Made by a program: the position numbers and the translations under genes. From Aerococcus loyolae (GTDB lineage: Bacteria > Bacillota > Bacilli > Lactobacillales > Aerococcaceae), in the NCBI RefSeq assembly GCF_002871915.2, contig NZ_CP126958.1, forward strand, positions 620,001 to 684,000: 64,000 nucleotides of DNA, given 5' to 3'. Position 1 is the stretch's first letter, and each line of letters starts with the position of its first letter. The notes below the pieces were generated by a model. It was not told the origin of the DNA. It saw nothing but the letters and a program-made list of their open reading frames with translations, and ran no database searches. Below, in pieces: positions 56,479 through 64,000 of the stretch.

Positions 56479-57867
56479 ATGGAGCAAACATCTAGTAAGC
56501 AAACAGTAAAGAATAAAAAGGTTTTGGTCCTTGGTTTGGCCAAAACAGGTCTAAGCGTGGTTAAGAAACTCGCTGCCGAGGGCGCTATTGTGACTGTCAA
56601 TGATAAGCAGCCCCTAGATGAAAATAAAGCCGCCCAAGATCTTATTGAGCACAATGTTCGTATTATTTCTGGCTATCATCCGATTGAACTGCTAGACGAG
56701 GACTTTGCTTTTATGGTCAAAAATCCTGGCATTCCTTATAGCAATCCCATGGTTCAAAGAGCTCAGGATTTAAATTTACCGATTTATACCGATATCGAAC
56801 TTCTAGCCTGGTTTAACCAAGCTGAGGTCATTGGCATTACCGGGTCAAATGGTAAAACAACCACCACCTCTTTATTGGGAGAGATCTTACAAGGCGCTAA
56901 GGAATTAACCGGAAAAACCGAAGTCGCCGGTAATATAGGAATTCCGGCCCTAACCGCCAGCCAAGCTTTAAGCAGTCAAGATCGTTTAGTGTTGGAATTG
57001 TCCAGTTTCCAATTAATGGGAATTGAAACATTTCGTCCCCATATTGCAGCCATTATTGACCTTTACCCCACCCACTTAGACTATCATGGAAGCATTGAGA
57101 ATTACCTCGCTGCCAAATGGCGGATTACTAAGAACCAAGGGCCAGACGATTACTTACTATTAAACTATGACCAAGAAATCCTTTGGCAAAAGGCTAAGGA
57201 AAGTGCTGCCCAAGTGATTCCGATTTCTATAGAAAGTGAGTTGGAAAAAGGGGCATGGTATAATGAAAAAGAAGGCACCCTTATGTGGGGGAATGAGATG
57301 GTCTTAAAACGAGAAGATCTTTTCTTACCTGGTAAACATAACGTTCAGAATGCCTTAGTCGCTCTGGCCATCGCTAAATTATTAGGCGTAAGCAATGGAA
57401 GTATCCAAGCAGCTTGTTCACAATTCCATGGGGTCAAGCACCGGATTCAATTTGTTGATCAAATCAATGGACGGCGCTTTTATAATGATTCCAAGGCGAC
57501 CAACAATGAAGCTAGCATCACAGCCTTACGCAGTTTTAAAGAGCCCTTAGTATGGATAGCAGGTGGCTTGGATAGGGGAAATGGTGTAGACGAGCTATTA
57601 AAAGAACTGGGTCAGGTGCATGCCCTAGTAGCTATGGGAGAAACCCAGGAAAAATTTATCGATCTCGCTAATAAGGCAGGAATTTCTCAAATGAGTGTCG
57701 CTAGAAATATTGAAGAAGCGACCCAAGCCGCTTATCGTTTAAGTCAGCCAGGAGACGTGATTCTTTTATCTCCTGCCTGTGCTTCTTGGGACCAATACCC
57801 TAATTTTGAAGTGCGTGGTCAACGCTTTATCGATGCAGTAGCAGAATTAAAGAAACAGGAAAGCTAA
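56479..57867 (+). CDS. murD: UDP-MurNAc-L-alanine--D-glutamate ligase
   Basis: A 462-residue Mur ligase adding D-Glu. VLVLGLAKTGLSV opens the N-domain, the ATP loop is GITGSNGKTTTTSL (about residues 117-130), and HRIQFV, NDSKATN (about 336-342) follow in the C-part. Family length. AGGAG precedes the ATG. Confidence 0.97.
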   Translation: MEQTSSKQTVKNKKVLVLGLAKTGLSVVKKLAAEGAIVTVNDKQPLDENKAAQDLIEHNVRIISGYHPIELLDEDFAFMVKNPGIPYSNPMVQRAQDLNLPIYTDIELLAWFNQAEVIGITGSNGKTTTTSLLGEILQGAKELTGKTEVAGNIGIPALTASQALSSQDRLVLELSSFQLMGIETFRPHIAAIIDLYPTHLDYHGSIENYLAAKWRITKNQGPDDYLLLNYDQEILWQKAKESAAQVIPISIESELEKGAWYNEKEGTLMWGNEMVLKREDLFLPGKHNVQNALVALAIAKLLGVSNGSIQAACSQFHGVKHRIQFVDQINGRRFYNDSKATNNEASITALRSFKEPLVWIAGGLDRGNGVDELLKELGQVHALVAMGETQEKFIDLANKAGISQMSVARNIEEATQAAYRLSQPGDVILLSPACASWDQYPNFEVRGQRFIDAVAELKKQES

Positions 57868-57881
57868 AAAGGAGTTTTACT

Positions 57882-58976
57882 ATGCGAATCGTTTTATCTG
57901 GTGGTGGTACAGGCGGACATATTTATCCAGCCCTAGCACTGAGGAAAGAAATTCTAAAGCAATATCCCCAAGCAGAATTCCTCTATATTGGAACGGAAAA
58001 GGGTCTTGAGGGGAGAATTGTTCCTGATTTGGGCATTGAATTTCAGACGATTAGAATCCAAGGGCTAAAACGCTCACTTTCCTTTGACAATGTGCGCACC
58101 CTAGCATACATGGTCAAAAGTATTCATCAATGTAAAAAATATTTAAAAGCTTTCCAACCAGATGTGGTGATTGGAACCGGGGGCTATGTTTGTGCTCCAG
58201 TCCTTTACCAAGCCGCTAAAATGAAAATTCCAACGATTATTCATGAACAAAATAGTGTGGCTGGGGTTACCAATAAGTTTCTCAGTCGCTATGTTGATAA
58301 AATTTGTATTTGCTATTCTGAGGTCAAGCAAGATTTTAAACATCACAAAAATAAGGTAGTCTTTACGGGAAACCCTAGGGCCCAAGAATTAGCTGGAGAT
58401 AGTTCGCAAGTTGATTTAGGAAGCTTTCAATTAGATAATGACCTGCCTACAGTACTAATCTTTGGAGGAAGCCGAGGAGCACAACGGATCAATGAAGTTG
58501 TTTTGGACATGGTGGGTGAACTACAGCACCGTTCCTATCAAAGTATCATTGCTACAGGAGATATTTATTATGAGGATTGGCAGGCTCGTTTTCCTAATAT
58601 GGAGAACTTTTCCAATGTTAGAATCCTGCCGTATATCAATAATATGCCTGAACTTATGCGTAAGGTAGACTTAGTTGTTTGTCGGAGTGGAGCAACGACG
58701 CTCACCGAATTGACGGCAGTCGGTACACCAAGTATCTTGATCCCTAGTCCTAATGTAACCAATAACCACCAACAGCATAACGCTGAAAGCTTGGTCAACA
58801 ATCAAGCTGCCAAAATGATCCTAGAAAAAGACCTCAGCCCTAAACGTTTACTGCAAACCATTGATGAACTAATGACCAATCCAGGAAAGCGCATCCAAAT
58901 GAGTCACCAAGCGAAAAACTTAGGCGTACCGGATGCTAGTGATCGGATTATTCAAGTCATTAAAGATCTGCTTTAA
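57882..58976 (+). CDS. murG: UDP-GlcNAc:lipid I GlcNAc transferase MurG
   Basis: A 364-residue GT-B enzyme making lipid II on the inner membrane face. SGGGTGGHIYPALAL (about residues 5-19), HEQNSVAG (about 123-130), FGGSRGAQ (about 196-203) and the donor-site SGATTLTEL (about 269-277) are typical. AAGGAG precedes the ATG. Confidence 0.97.
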   Translation: MRIVLSGGGTGGHIYPALALRKEILKQYPQAEFLYIGTEKGLEGRIVPDLGIEFQTIRIQGLKRSLSFDNVRTLAYMVKSIHQCKKYLKAFQPDVVIGTGGYVCAPVLYQAAKMKIPTIIHEQNSVAGVTNKFLSRYVDKICICYSEVKQDFKHHKNKVVFTGNPRAQELAGDSSQVDLGSFQLDNDLPTVLIFGGSRGAQRINEVVLDMVGELQHRSYQSIIATGDIYYEDWQARFPNMENFSNVRILPYINNMPELMRKVDLVVCRSGATTLTELTAVGTPSILIPSPNVTNNHQQHNAESLVNNQAAKMILEKDLSPKRLLQTIDELMTNPGKRIQMSHQAKNLGVPDASDRIIQVIKDLL

Positions 58977-58987
58977 AGGAGGTTATT

Positions 58988-60256
58988 ATGGTTGATTGGG
59001 ATAAGGAAGCCCGACGCTTTCGTCAAAGGCGTCAAGAGGCCGAGAAGCAGGAAGAATTTGCTTTAAGTGAAGGGCAAGCCGATGAATCCAGTGATGACCC
59101 TGGACTAAGTCAAGCGCATCCACAAGAAAGCTTAAGACAAAAAGATAAGCAACAAGGCCTGACAAATGAAGAAGAGCCAAAGAGCGATGATTCCGCTAAG
59201 GATCAAGAGCAAAAGCAGAAAAAGATTTTTAATCATAGAAAGTATATCAATTGGACCTATTTATCCCGGTCAAAGAACAAAAAAGTGCAGTTAAAATCAG
59301 TCTCATGGTCACGATTGATTTTAGCTGCTGCTTTCCTTTTTATGATTAGTTTTAGTATTTTTTGGCTTTCACCACTTAACCGTATCGCTGCAATTGAAGT
59401 AAGTGGAAATAATATTGTCCCCCAAGAGCAAATTCTCTATGGATCGGGCTTGCGGGAAAATATGACCTATCTAGGAATTGAATCTAAGACTGGGATTGTT
59501 GATAACCGCTTAAAACATTTATTTCCCAGTGTCCGCAGTGTTCAGCTGAATGCTAAGGGAAATCGAACGGTCGAAGTTAATGTCCAAGAATTCCGTGCCA
59601 TTGGCTATGTGAAAAAACAAGATTTTTATTATCCCGTTTTGGAAAATCATATTATTCTTGATGGGGCTATTCCTTATCTTGATCAGGATATTCCCCTCTT
59701 TACTGGTTTTGAAGACCAAGAACTTCTTCACTTGGCCAACCAACTTTCCAAATTGTCTGATGACTTACTGGCTAAGATTAATGAGGTTGTGAATATTAGC
59801 GATGATAATTACCCTAACCACATCGCTTTAAAAATGGAAGATGGCAATATAGTGGTAGGTTTTATCGATAGTATTGCTGACCGGATGCAGTACTATGACC
59901 AAATCGTTAGTGAATTAGAAGGAAAAACCGGGGTAATTAACATGGAAGTAGGGAGCTATTTCCAAGAAAAAAATCCTCTGAACGATCCTTTTGTGAGTCC
60001 GGAGGAAAAGGCTTCCTACCAAGAAAAAGTGGACCAGGCAAAGGAAAAGTCTAAAGAAAAGAAGGCAAAGGCTGATAAGTATAGCAGCGAGTCTAAGCCA
60101 GGAGATAAACCTAAGTCAAGAGGAGAGCAAAGCGGAGCAAGTCAGGAAGGGACTTCTTCACAAAGGCAAACGAGTAGTCACTCCAACCCTGGACCCGGCA
60201 CTAATTCGAGCCAGCAGTCATCAACAGTGACTCAGGCTAGGGCAAGCAATTCTTAG
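58988..60256 (+). CDS. divIB: cell division protein DivIB/FtsQ with long polar tails
   Basis: A 422-residue division protein. About 105 polar, charged N-terminal residues precede one membrane helix (LILAAAFLFMISFSIFWL, about 109-126), then the POTRA domain (IAAIEVSGNNIVPQEQILYG) and beta domain to about residue 335. The last about 85 residues are Ser/Lys/Glu/Gln-rich and probably disordered. Both tails are long compared with Bacillus DivIB (about 263 residues). AAAGGAGGT precedes the ATG. Confidence 0.93.
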   Translation: MVDWDKEARRFRQRRQEAEKQEEFALSEGQADESSDDPGLSQAHPQESLRQKDKQQGLTNEEEPKSDDSAKDQEQKQKKIFNHRKYINWTYLSRSKNKKVQLKSVSWSRLILAAAFLFMISFSIFWLSPLNRIAAIEVSGNNIVPQEQILYGSGLRENMTYLGIESKTGIVDNRLKHLFPSVRSVQLNAKGNRTVEVNVQEFRAIGYVKKQDFYYPVLENHIILDGAIPYLDQDIPLFTGFEDQELLHLANQLSKLSDDLLAKINEVVNISDDNYPNHIALKMEDGNIVVGFIDSIADRMQYYDQIVSELEGKTGVINMEVGSYFQEKNPLNDPFVSPEEKASYQEKVDQAKEKSKEKKAKADKYSSESKPGDKPKSRGEQSGASQEGTSSQRQTSSHSNPGPGTNSSQQSSTVTQARASNS

Positions 60257-60398
60257 AATTTATCTATTAAATTGGATTGAAAAAAAGGACTTGTCTCTTA
60301 TACAATGATTAAAAACAATTAATAGTCCTATTTATTGTCCAAGTGGTAGAAGTAAAAAGGCGATTACTAACAAATTCGTTTCGTCTTAATAGGATTTA

Positions 60399-60407
60399 TG
60401 TTAAAAT
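60399..60407 (+). promoter_or_regulatory. ftsAZ promoter (extended -10)
   Basis: TGT-TAAAAT at 60399-60407, with a possible -35 TTCGTC at 60380-60385. The 208-base gap between divIB and ftsA otherwise holds only A/T-rich sequence and a weak AGGACT/AGTCCT pairing, no clear terminator. Confidence 0.55.
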
Positions 60408-60464
60408 TAATTGCGATATAGTCATATCTAATACTTATAGAATTAAATAGGAGGTTTCAATCAT

Positions 60465-61847
60465 ATGGTTCAACCCAAAACATATGTAGGATTAGACATT
60501 GGAACCACTTCCGTCAAAGTCGTTGTTGCCGAAAATGTTAATCAACGTTTAAATATTATCGGTGTTGGTAGTCAACGCTCTGAAGGCCTAAGCCGAGGAG
60601 TGATTGTTGATATTGATAAAACCGTCGAAGCGATTAGAAGTGCAGTAAACCAAGCCGAACAGAAAGCTAACATACAAATTGATCGAGTGGTTGTCGGCGT
60701 TCCAAGTAATCAAATTAATATTGAACCTTGTTACGGAATGATTGCCGTTTCAGGAGAAAATCGAGAAATCACCGACAAGGACGTCTACAATGTCTTATCA
60801 GCAGCTAAAGTAAGAGCTGTACCCCCAGAGAGAGAAATTATTTCAGTTGTGCCAGAAGAATTTATCGTTGATGGTTTTGATGGCATTCGCGACCCACGTG
60901 GTATGATTGGCGTACGTTTAGAATTATACGCCAGCATGATTACCGGTCCCAAAACCATCATTCACAATATTAAACGTTGTGTCGATAAAGCTGGTCTTAT
61001 TGTTGATGACCTAGTTGTTCAACCCTTGGCCAATGGTCAAGTGGCTTTATCTGAAGATGAACGCGATTTTGGAACCATTATCATCGACATGGGTGGCGGG
61101 CAATCTACAGCCAGTGTGATTCATGAAGGTCAATTAAAATTCTCTTATGTTGATCAAGAAGGTGGAGAATATGTTTCAAAAGATATTTCCACCATACTCA
61201 ATACGACTTTAGAAAATGCTGAACGTATTAAATTAGAATATGGCTACGCAAAATCAGACGTTACCAGTCCTGATGAATATTTCCCAGTTGAAACGATCGG
61301 GAAAAAAGACCCTGTTCGTATTGATGAACAGTATCTTGCAGAAATTATTGAAGCACGTTTACAACAAATATTTGAAACGCTAAAGAAAGCCCTAGACCAA
61401 GTGGAAGCCTTTGAACTTCCTGGAGGAGTTGTGATTACCGGAGGAGCCGCTTCCTTACCAGGTTTAGTTGATTTGGCTGAGGAAATGTTTGGGACGGATG
61501 TTAGGTTCTATATTCCTGAACAAGTTGGCCTAAGAAATCCAAGCTTTACAACAGCATATGGCGTTGTGGCTTACGCAGCTAAGCTACCAGATATTTATCA
61601 TGTTGCTCAAGGAAAGACCCATTCTGTAAACAGTAATCAAAGTAAACCAAGTTATCAAGCTTCCAATCAAGCCCTTCATCAAGAGGCAGTTGTGGATGAA
61701 CCAACTTATAAGGATTCTGTAACGAATGATGAGCGTGATGTTTATGCAACAGCTGAAGATGCTGGTCAAGAGTATCAAGATGACAACCAAGAAGATGAAG
61801 GGTTCTTACAAAAAATACGTCAAGTTTTTGATGATATGTTTAGTTAA
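60465..61847 (+). CDS. ftsA: cell division protein FtsA
   Basis: A 460-residue actin-like protein tethering FtsZ to the membrane. YVGLDIGTTSVKVVVAE is at about residues 5-21, the second phosphate loop IIDMGGGQSTAS at about 206-217 and VVITGGAASLPG at about 325-336. The C-terminal amphipathic helix is LQKIRQVFDDMF, preceded by a long acidic linker of about 60 residues. AGGAGGT precedes the ATG. Confidence 0.97.
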   Translation: MVQPKTYVGLDIGTTSVKVVVAENVNQRLNIIGVGSQRSEGLSRGVIVDIDKTVEAIRSAVNQAEQKANIQIDRVVVGVPSNQINIEPCYGMIAVSGENREITDKDVYNVLSAAKVRAVPPEREIISVVPEEFIVDGFDGIRDPRGMIGVRLELYASMITGPKTIIHNIKRCVDKAGLIVDDLVVQPLANGQVALSEDERDFGTIIIDMGGGQSTASVIHEGQLKFSYVDQEGGEYVSKDISTILNTTLENAERIKLEYGYAKSDVTSPDEYFPVETIGKKDPVRIDEQYLAEIIEARLQQIFETLKKALDQVEAFELPGGVVITGGAASLPGLVDLAEEMFGTDVRFYIPEQVGLRNPSFTTAYGVVAYAAKLPDIYHVAQGKTHSVNSNQSKPSYQASNQALHQEAVVDEPTYKDSVTNDERDVYATAEDAGQEYQDDNQEDEGFLQKIRQVFDDMFS

Positions 61848-61879
61848 GAGGGAATTGCTTATAAATAGGAGGATTAACT

Positions 61880-63169
61880 ATGGATTTAGAATTTGATAAT
61901 ACTGCAGAATACAACAATAATGCTAACATCAAGGTCATTGGTGTTGGTGGTGGGGGTAACAATGCTGTTAACCGCATGATCGATGAAGGTGTTAAGGGTG
62001 TTGAATTTATTGTTGCTAATACTGATACCCAAGCCTTGGCTAACTCTAAAGCAGATGCAAAGATTCACTTAGGTCCTAAAGTGACCCGTGGTCTTGGTGC
62101 TGGGGCCCAACCAGAAGTAGGGCAAAAAGCCGCTGAAGAAAGTGAAGACCAAATTCGCGAAGCACTAGAAGGCGCTGATTTAATCTTTATTACCGCTGGT
62201 ATGGGTGGTGGTACTGGTACCGGTGCTGCTCCAATTGTTGCTCGTATTGCTAAGGAAGACTTAGGTGCCTTAACCGTTGGGGTAGTTACCCGCCCATTCA
62301 CTTTTGAAGGCCCTAAACGTGGTCGTGCAGCAGCAGAAGGTATTGCCAACATGAAGGAATATGTGGATACCTTAGTGACCATTTCTAACAACCGTTTATT
62401 AGAAATTGTTGATAAGAAAACCCCAATGCGGGAAGCCTTTGGTGAAGCGGACAATGTCTTACGCCAAGGGGTTCAAGGAATTTCTGACTTGATTACCTCA
62501 CCCGGCTATGTGAACTTGGACTTTGCTGACGTGCGTACCGTGATGCAAGACCAAGGAACAGCCTTAATGGGTATTGGTACAGCAAGCGGGGAAAACCGTA
62601 CGGCTGAAGCAACCAAGAAGGCCATTTCTTCACCATTATTGGAAGTATCCATTGATGGGGCTGAACAAATTCTCTTGAATATTTCCGGTGGGGAAGACCT
62701 AACCTTATTTGAAGCCCAAGACGCTGCTGAAATCGTTGGTGCGGCTTCTTCTAGCGAAGTGAACATCATTTTTGGTACCACTATCAATGATCGTTTAGAT
62801 GACGAAGTGGTGGTAACCGTTATTGCTACCGGGATTGATCCTGAACGTCGCCAAGAAAAACAACGTAAGGCAAAAAAGCAACGTCCCGTTAGCCAAGCAA
62901 CACCAAACTATCAAGACCAAGCCTTTCAAAATCAAGGACAAGCCAGAAATTTAGGTAATCGTCCCGAATACTTTGAAGAAAAACAAGTTCCAAATAATCA
63001 AGCCTTCCAAAACCGCCAAGGGCAAGTAAGCCAAGAGCCTTGGAATGATTCAGGACGTAATTATGGTGGCCAAGACCCACGCTACCAACAAGACAACCGC
63101 TTTACTGATAACGTTAGTGAAGATGATGAGTTAGATACACCACCATTCTTTAGAAAGCGTCGTCGTTAA
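61880..63169 (+). CDS. ftsZ: cell division protein FtsZ
   Basis: A 429-residue tubulin-like GTPase. [17 protein letters not shown] is at about residues 13-29, the signature [10 protein letters not shown] at about 112-121 and the T7 loop NLDFADVR at about 212-219. After about residue 325 comes a Gln/Asn-rich linker of about 90 residues and the conserved tail [13 protein letters not shown] that binds FtsA and other partners. AGGAGGA precedes the ATG. Confidence 0.98.
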   Translation: MDLEFDNTAEYNNNANIKVIGVGGGGNNAVNRMIDEGVKGVEFIVANTDTQALANSKADAKIHLGPKVTRGLGAGAQPEVGQKAAEESEDQIREALEGADLIFITAGMGGGTGTGAAPIVARIAKEDLGALTVGVVTRPFTFEGPKRGRAAAEGIANMKEYVDTLVTISNNRLLEIVDKKTPMREAFGEADNVLRQGVQGISDLITSPGYVNLDFADVRTVMQDQGTALMGIGTASGENRTAEATKKAISSPLLEVSIDGAEQILLNISGGEDLTLFEAQDAAEIVGAASSSEVNIIFGTTINDRLDDEVVVTVIATGIDPERRQEKQRKAKKQRPVSQATPNYQDQAFQNQGQARNLGNRPEYFEEKQVPNNQAFQNRQGQVSQEPWNDSGRNYGGQDPRYQQDNRFTDNVSEDDELDTPPFFRKRRR

Positions 63170-63173
63170 GATC

Positions 63174-63842
63174 ATGACGATTCAAGCGAATGTTAAACAA
63201 ATTGAAGGTATCATAGAGGATACTAAGCAATCAGCGTGTTCTTCAAACAAGGTCACGCTGATTTGCGTTTCTAAATATCATAGTTCTGAAGAGGCCATGG
63301 CAGTATACCACTGTGGCATCCGCCACTTTGCAGAAAATTATGTCCAAGGCTTATTAGCTAAAAAAGCAGCTATGCCAGATGATGTGATTTGGCATTTAAT
63401 CGGTCCCTTGCAGTCACGGAAGGTCAAAGAGGTTATTAATGAAATCGACTATTACCATGCCTTAGACCGTATAAAGATAGCTAAAGAGATTGATAAGCGG
63501 GCGACTAAAGAGATTAAATGTTTTGTTGAAGTGAATATCTCCGGAGAGACTTCCAAACATGGTCTAACCAAGGAAGAAACTCTTCCCTTCATCGAACAAT
63601 TAGCTGAATTTAAGAAAATCAGGGTAGTGGGTCTGATGACCATGGCTCCGAGTGCTGCCAGTGACTCAGAAGTTCAAGAAATTTTTAGACAATTGGCAAG
63701 CTTGCGTGACCAAGTTGCTGACCAACAATGGATTCACGCTCCTTGCACCGAGCTTAGCATGGGAATGAGTCAAGACTATCCACTTGCCATTAAAGAAGGG
63801 GCCAGCTTTATTCGAGTAGGGTCAGATTTCTTCAAAGACTAG
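63174..63842 (+). CDS. ylmE: YggS family PLP homeostasis protein
   Basis: A 222-residue PLP-binding protein of the YggS/PLPBP family, which balances PLP and amino-acid pools. The PLP Lys lies in LICVSKYHS (about residue 34), and HFAENYVQG, WHLIGPLQSRK and LSMGMSQDYPLAI follow; SFIRVGSDFF ends the protein. Starts 4 bases after ftsZ with no clear ribosome site, suggesting coupling. Confidence 0.94.
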   Translation: MTIQANVKQIEGIIEDTKQSACSSNKVTLICVSKYHSSEEAMAVYHCGIRHFAENYVQGLLAKKAAMPDDVIWHLIGPLQSRKVKEVINEIDYYHALDRIKIAKEIDKRATKEIKCFVEVNISGETSKHGLTKEETLPFIEQLAEFKKIRVVGLMTMAPSAASDSEVQEIFRQLASLRDQVADQQWIHAPCTELSMGMSQDYPLAIKEGASFIRVGSDFFKD

Positions 63843-63862
63843 CCAAAAAGGTAGGAATGTTA

Positions 63863-64000
63863 ATGATTAGTTTTATTCAAAATATATTACAAATTTATAT
63901 TTCTGTTATCATCGTTTGGGCACTTTTATCCTGGTTGCCCGGTGCTAGACAGAGTCGTTTGGGCCAATTATTGGATCGGATCGTCAGACCCTATATTGAC
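63863..64000 (+). CDS. ylmG: YggT family membrane protein, 5' part
   Basis: The first 46 codons of a YggT/YlmG protein; the rest lies beyond the window. One membrane helix (about residues 6-24) is followed by the characteristic ALLSWLPGARQSRLGQLLDRIVRPYI. YlmG is found in the division region of Gram-positives and plastids. The ATG at 63863 is preferred over an ATG two codons earlier. It follows ylmE directly, so the usual sepF gene is missing between. Confidence 0.88.
   Translation, partial: MISFIQNILQIYISVIIVWALLSWLPGARQSRLGQLLDRIVRPYID

Noticed and set aside
62065..62454. 129-codon minus-strand frame inside ftsZ
   Set aside because: Antisense shadow of ftsZ codon bias; its Pro/Ala/Ser-rich product matches nothing recognisable.

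Overview
The window is a chromosomal core segment of a low-GC Gram-positive bacterium of the order Lactobacillales, probably Aerococcaceae or a close relative. The family guess is an inference from gene content: an Enterococcus-type V-ATPase operon, a lysine-type MurE, a Met T-box in place of SAM riboswitches, and spx/mecA/yjbH/coiA gene order. I see no rRNA, tRNA, CRISPR array, insertion sequence or prophage.

Layout. 1-4475: 3' end of thrS, a GtrA-like membrane protein, a macrodomain protein, an M20 amidohydrolase, then infC-rpmI-rplT behind an L20-type leader, with infC starting at AUC. 4501-9731: dps under a PerR-like box, the metNIQ methionine importer, a GNAT enzyme, mecA and spx. 10102-17016: trpS, coiA, spxH(yjbH)-yjbK on the minus strand, and nadK-rluD-mgtE. 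17024-18720: a Met-specific T-box, metA and a GNAT enzyme. 18798-27700: a promoter, a structured leader with its own terminator, and the nine-gene ntpFIKECGABD V-ATPase operon. 27718-30265: a two-gene amino-acid ABC importer. 30284-30580: two tandem structured intergenic repeats. 30675-38666: prfC, guaB, clpE (minus strand, CtsR box) and ptsHI. 38751-44138: a GT4 glycosyltransferase, a YkuJ-like protein, and murE-hom-thrB. 44216-50740: the yqeG-yqeH-yhbY-nadD-yqeK-rsfS-yqeM-tmcAL-yceD-rpmF ribosome and NAD cluster. 50942-64000: a DUF3397-like protein and the dcw division and wall cluster from mraZ to ftsZ, then ylmE and the start of ylmG.

Functional themes. Methionine supply (metA, metNIQ, hom) is partly under tRNA-Met control. 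MetA carries Glu111, which predicts acetyl-CoA rather than succinyl-CoA use. Spx proteolysis partners (spx, mecA, spxH) sit within 4 kb of each other. The V-ATPase rotor subunit keeps every Na+ ligand known from Enterococcus hirae, so the pump is probably Na+-translocating.

The most original signal is the roughly 190-nt leader before ntpF. It has a well-placed promoter, a 5' hairpin and a 10-bp terminator with a U6 tail between promoter and first gene, which suggests an uncharacterised attenuator for the ATPase. Other points worth a second look are the AUC start of infC, the four 10-bp TGG repeats before mraZ, the tandem intergenic repeats before prfC, a combox-like site before coiA, and the absence of relQ and sepF from their usual positions.
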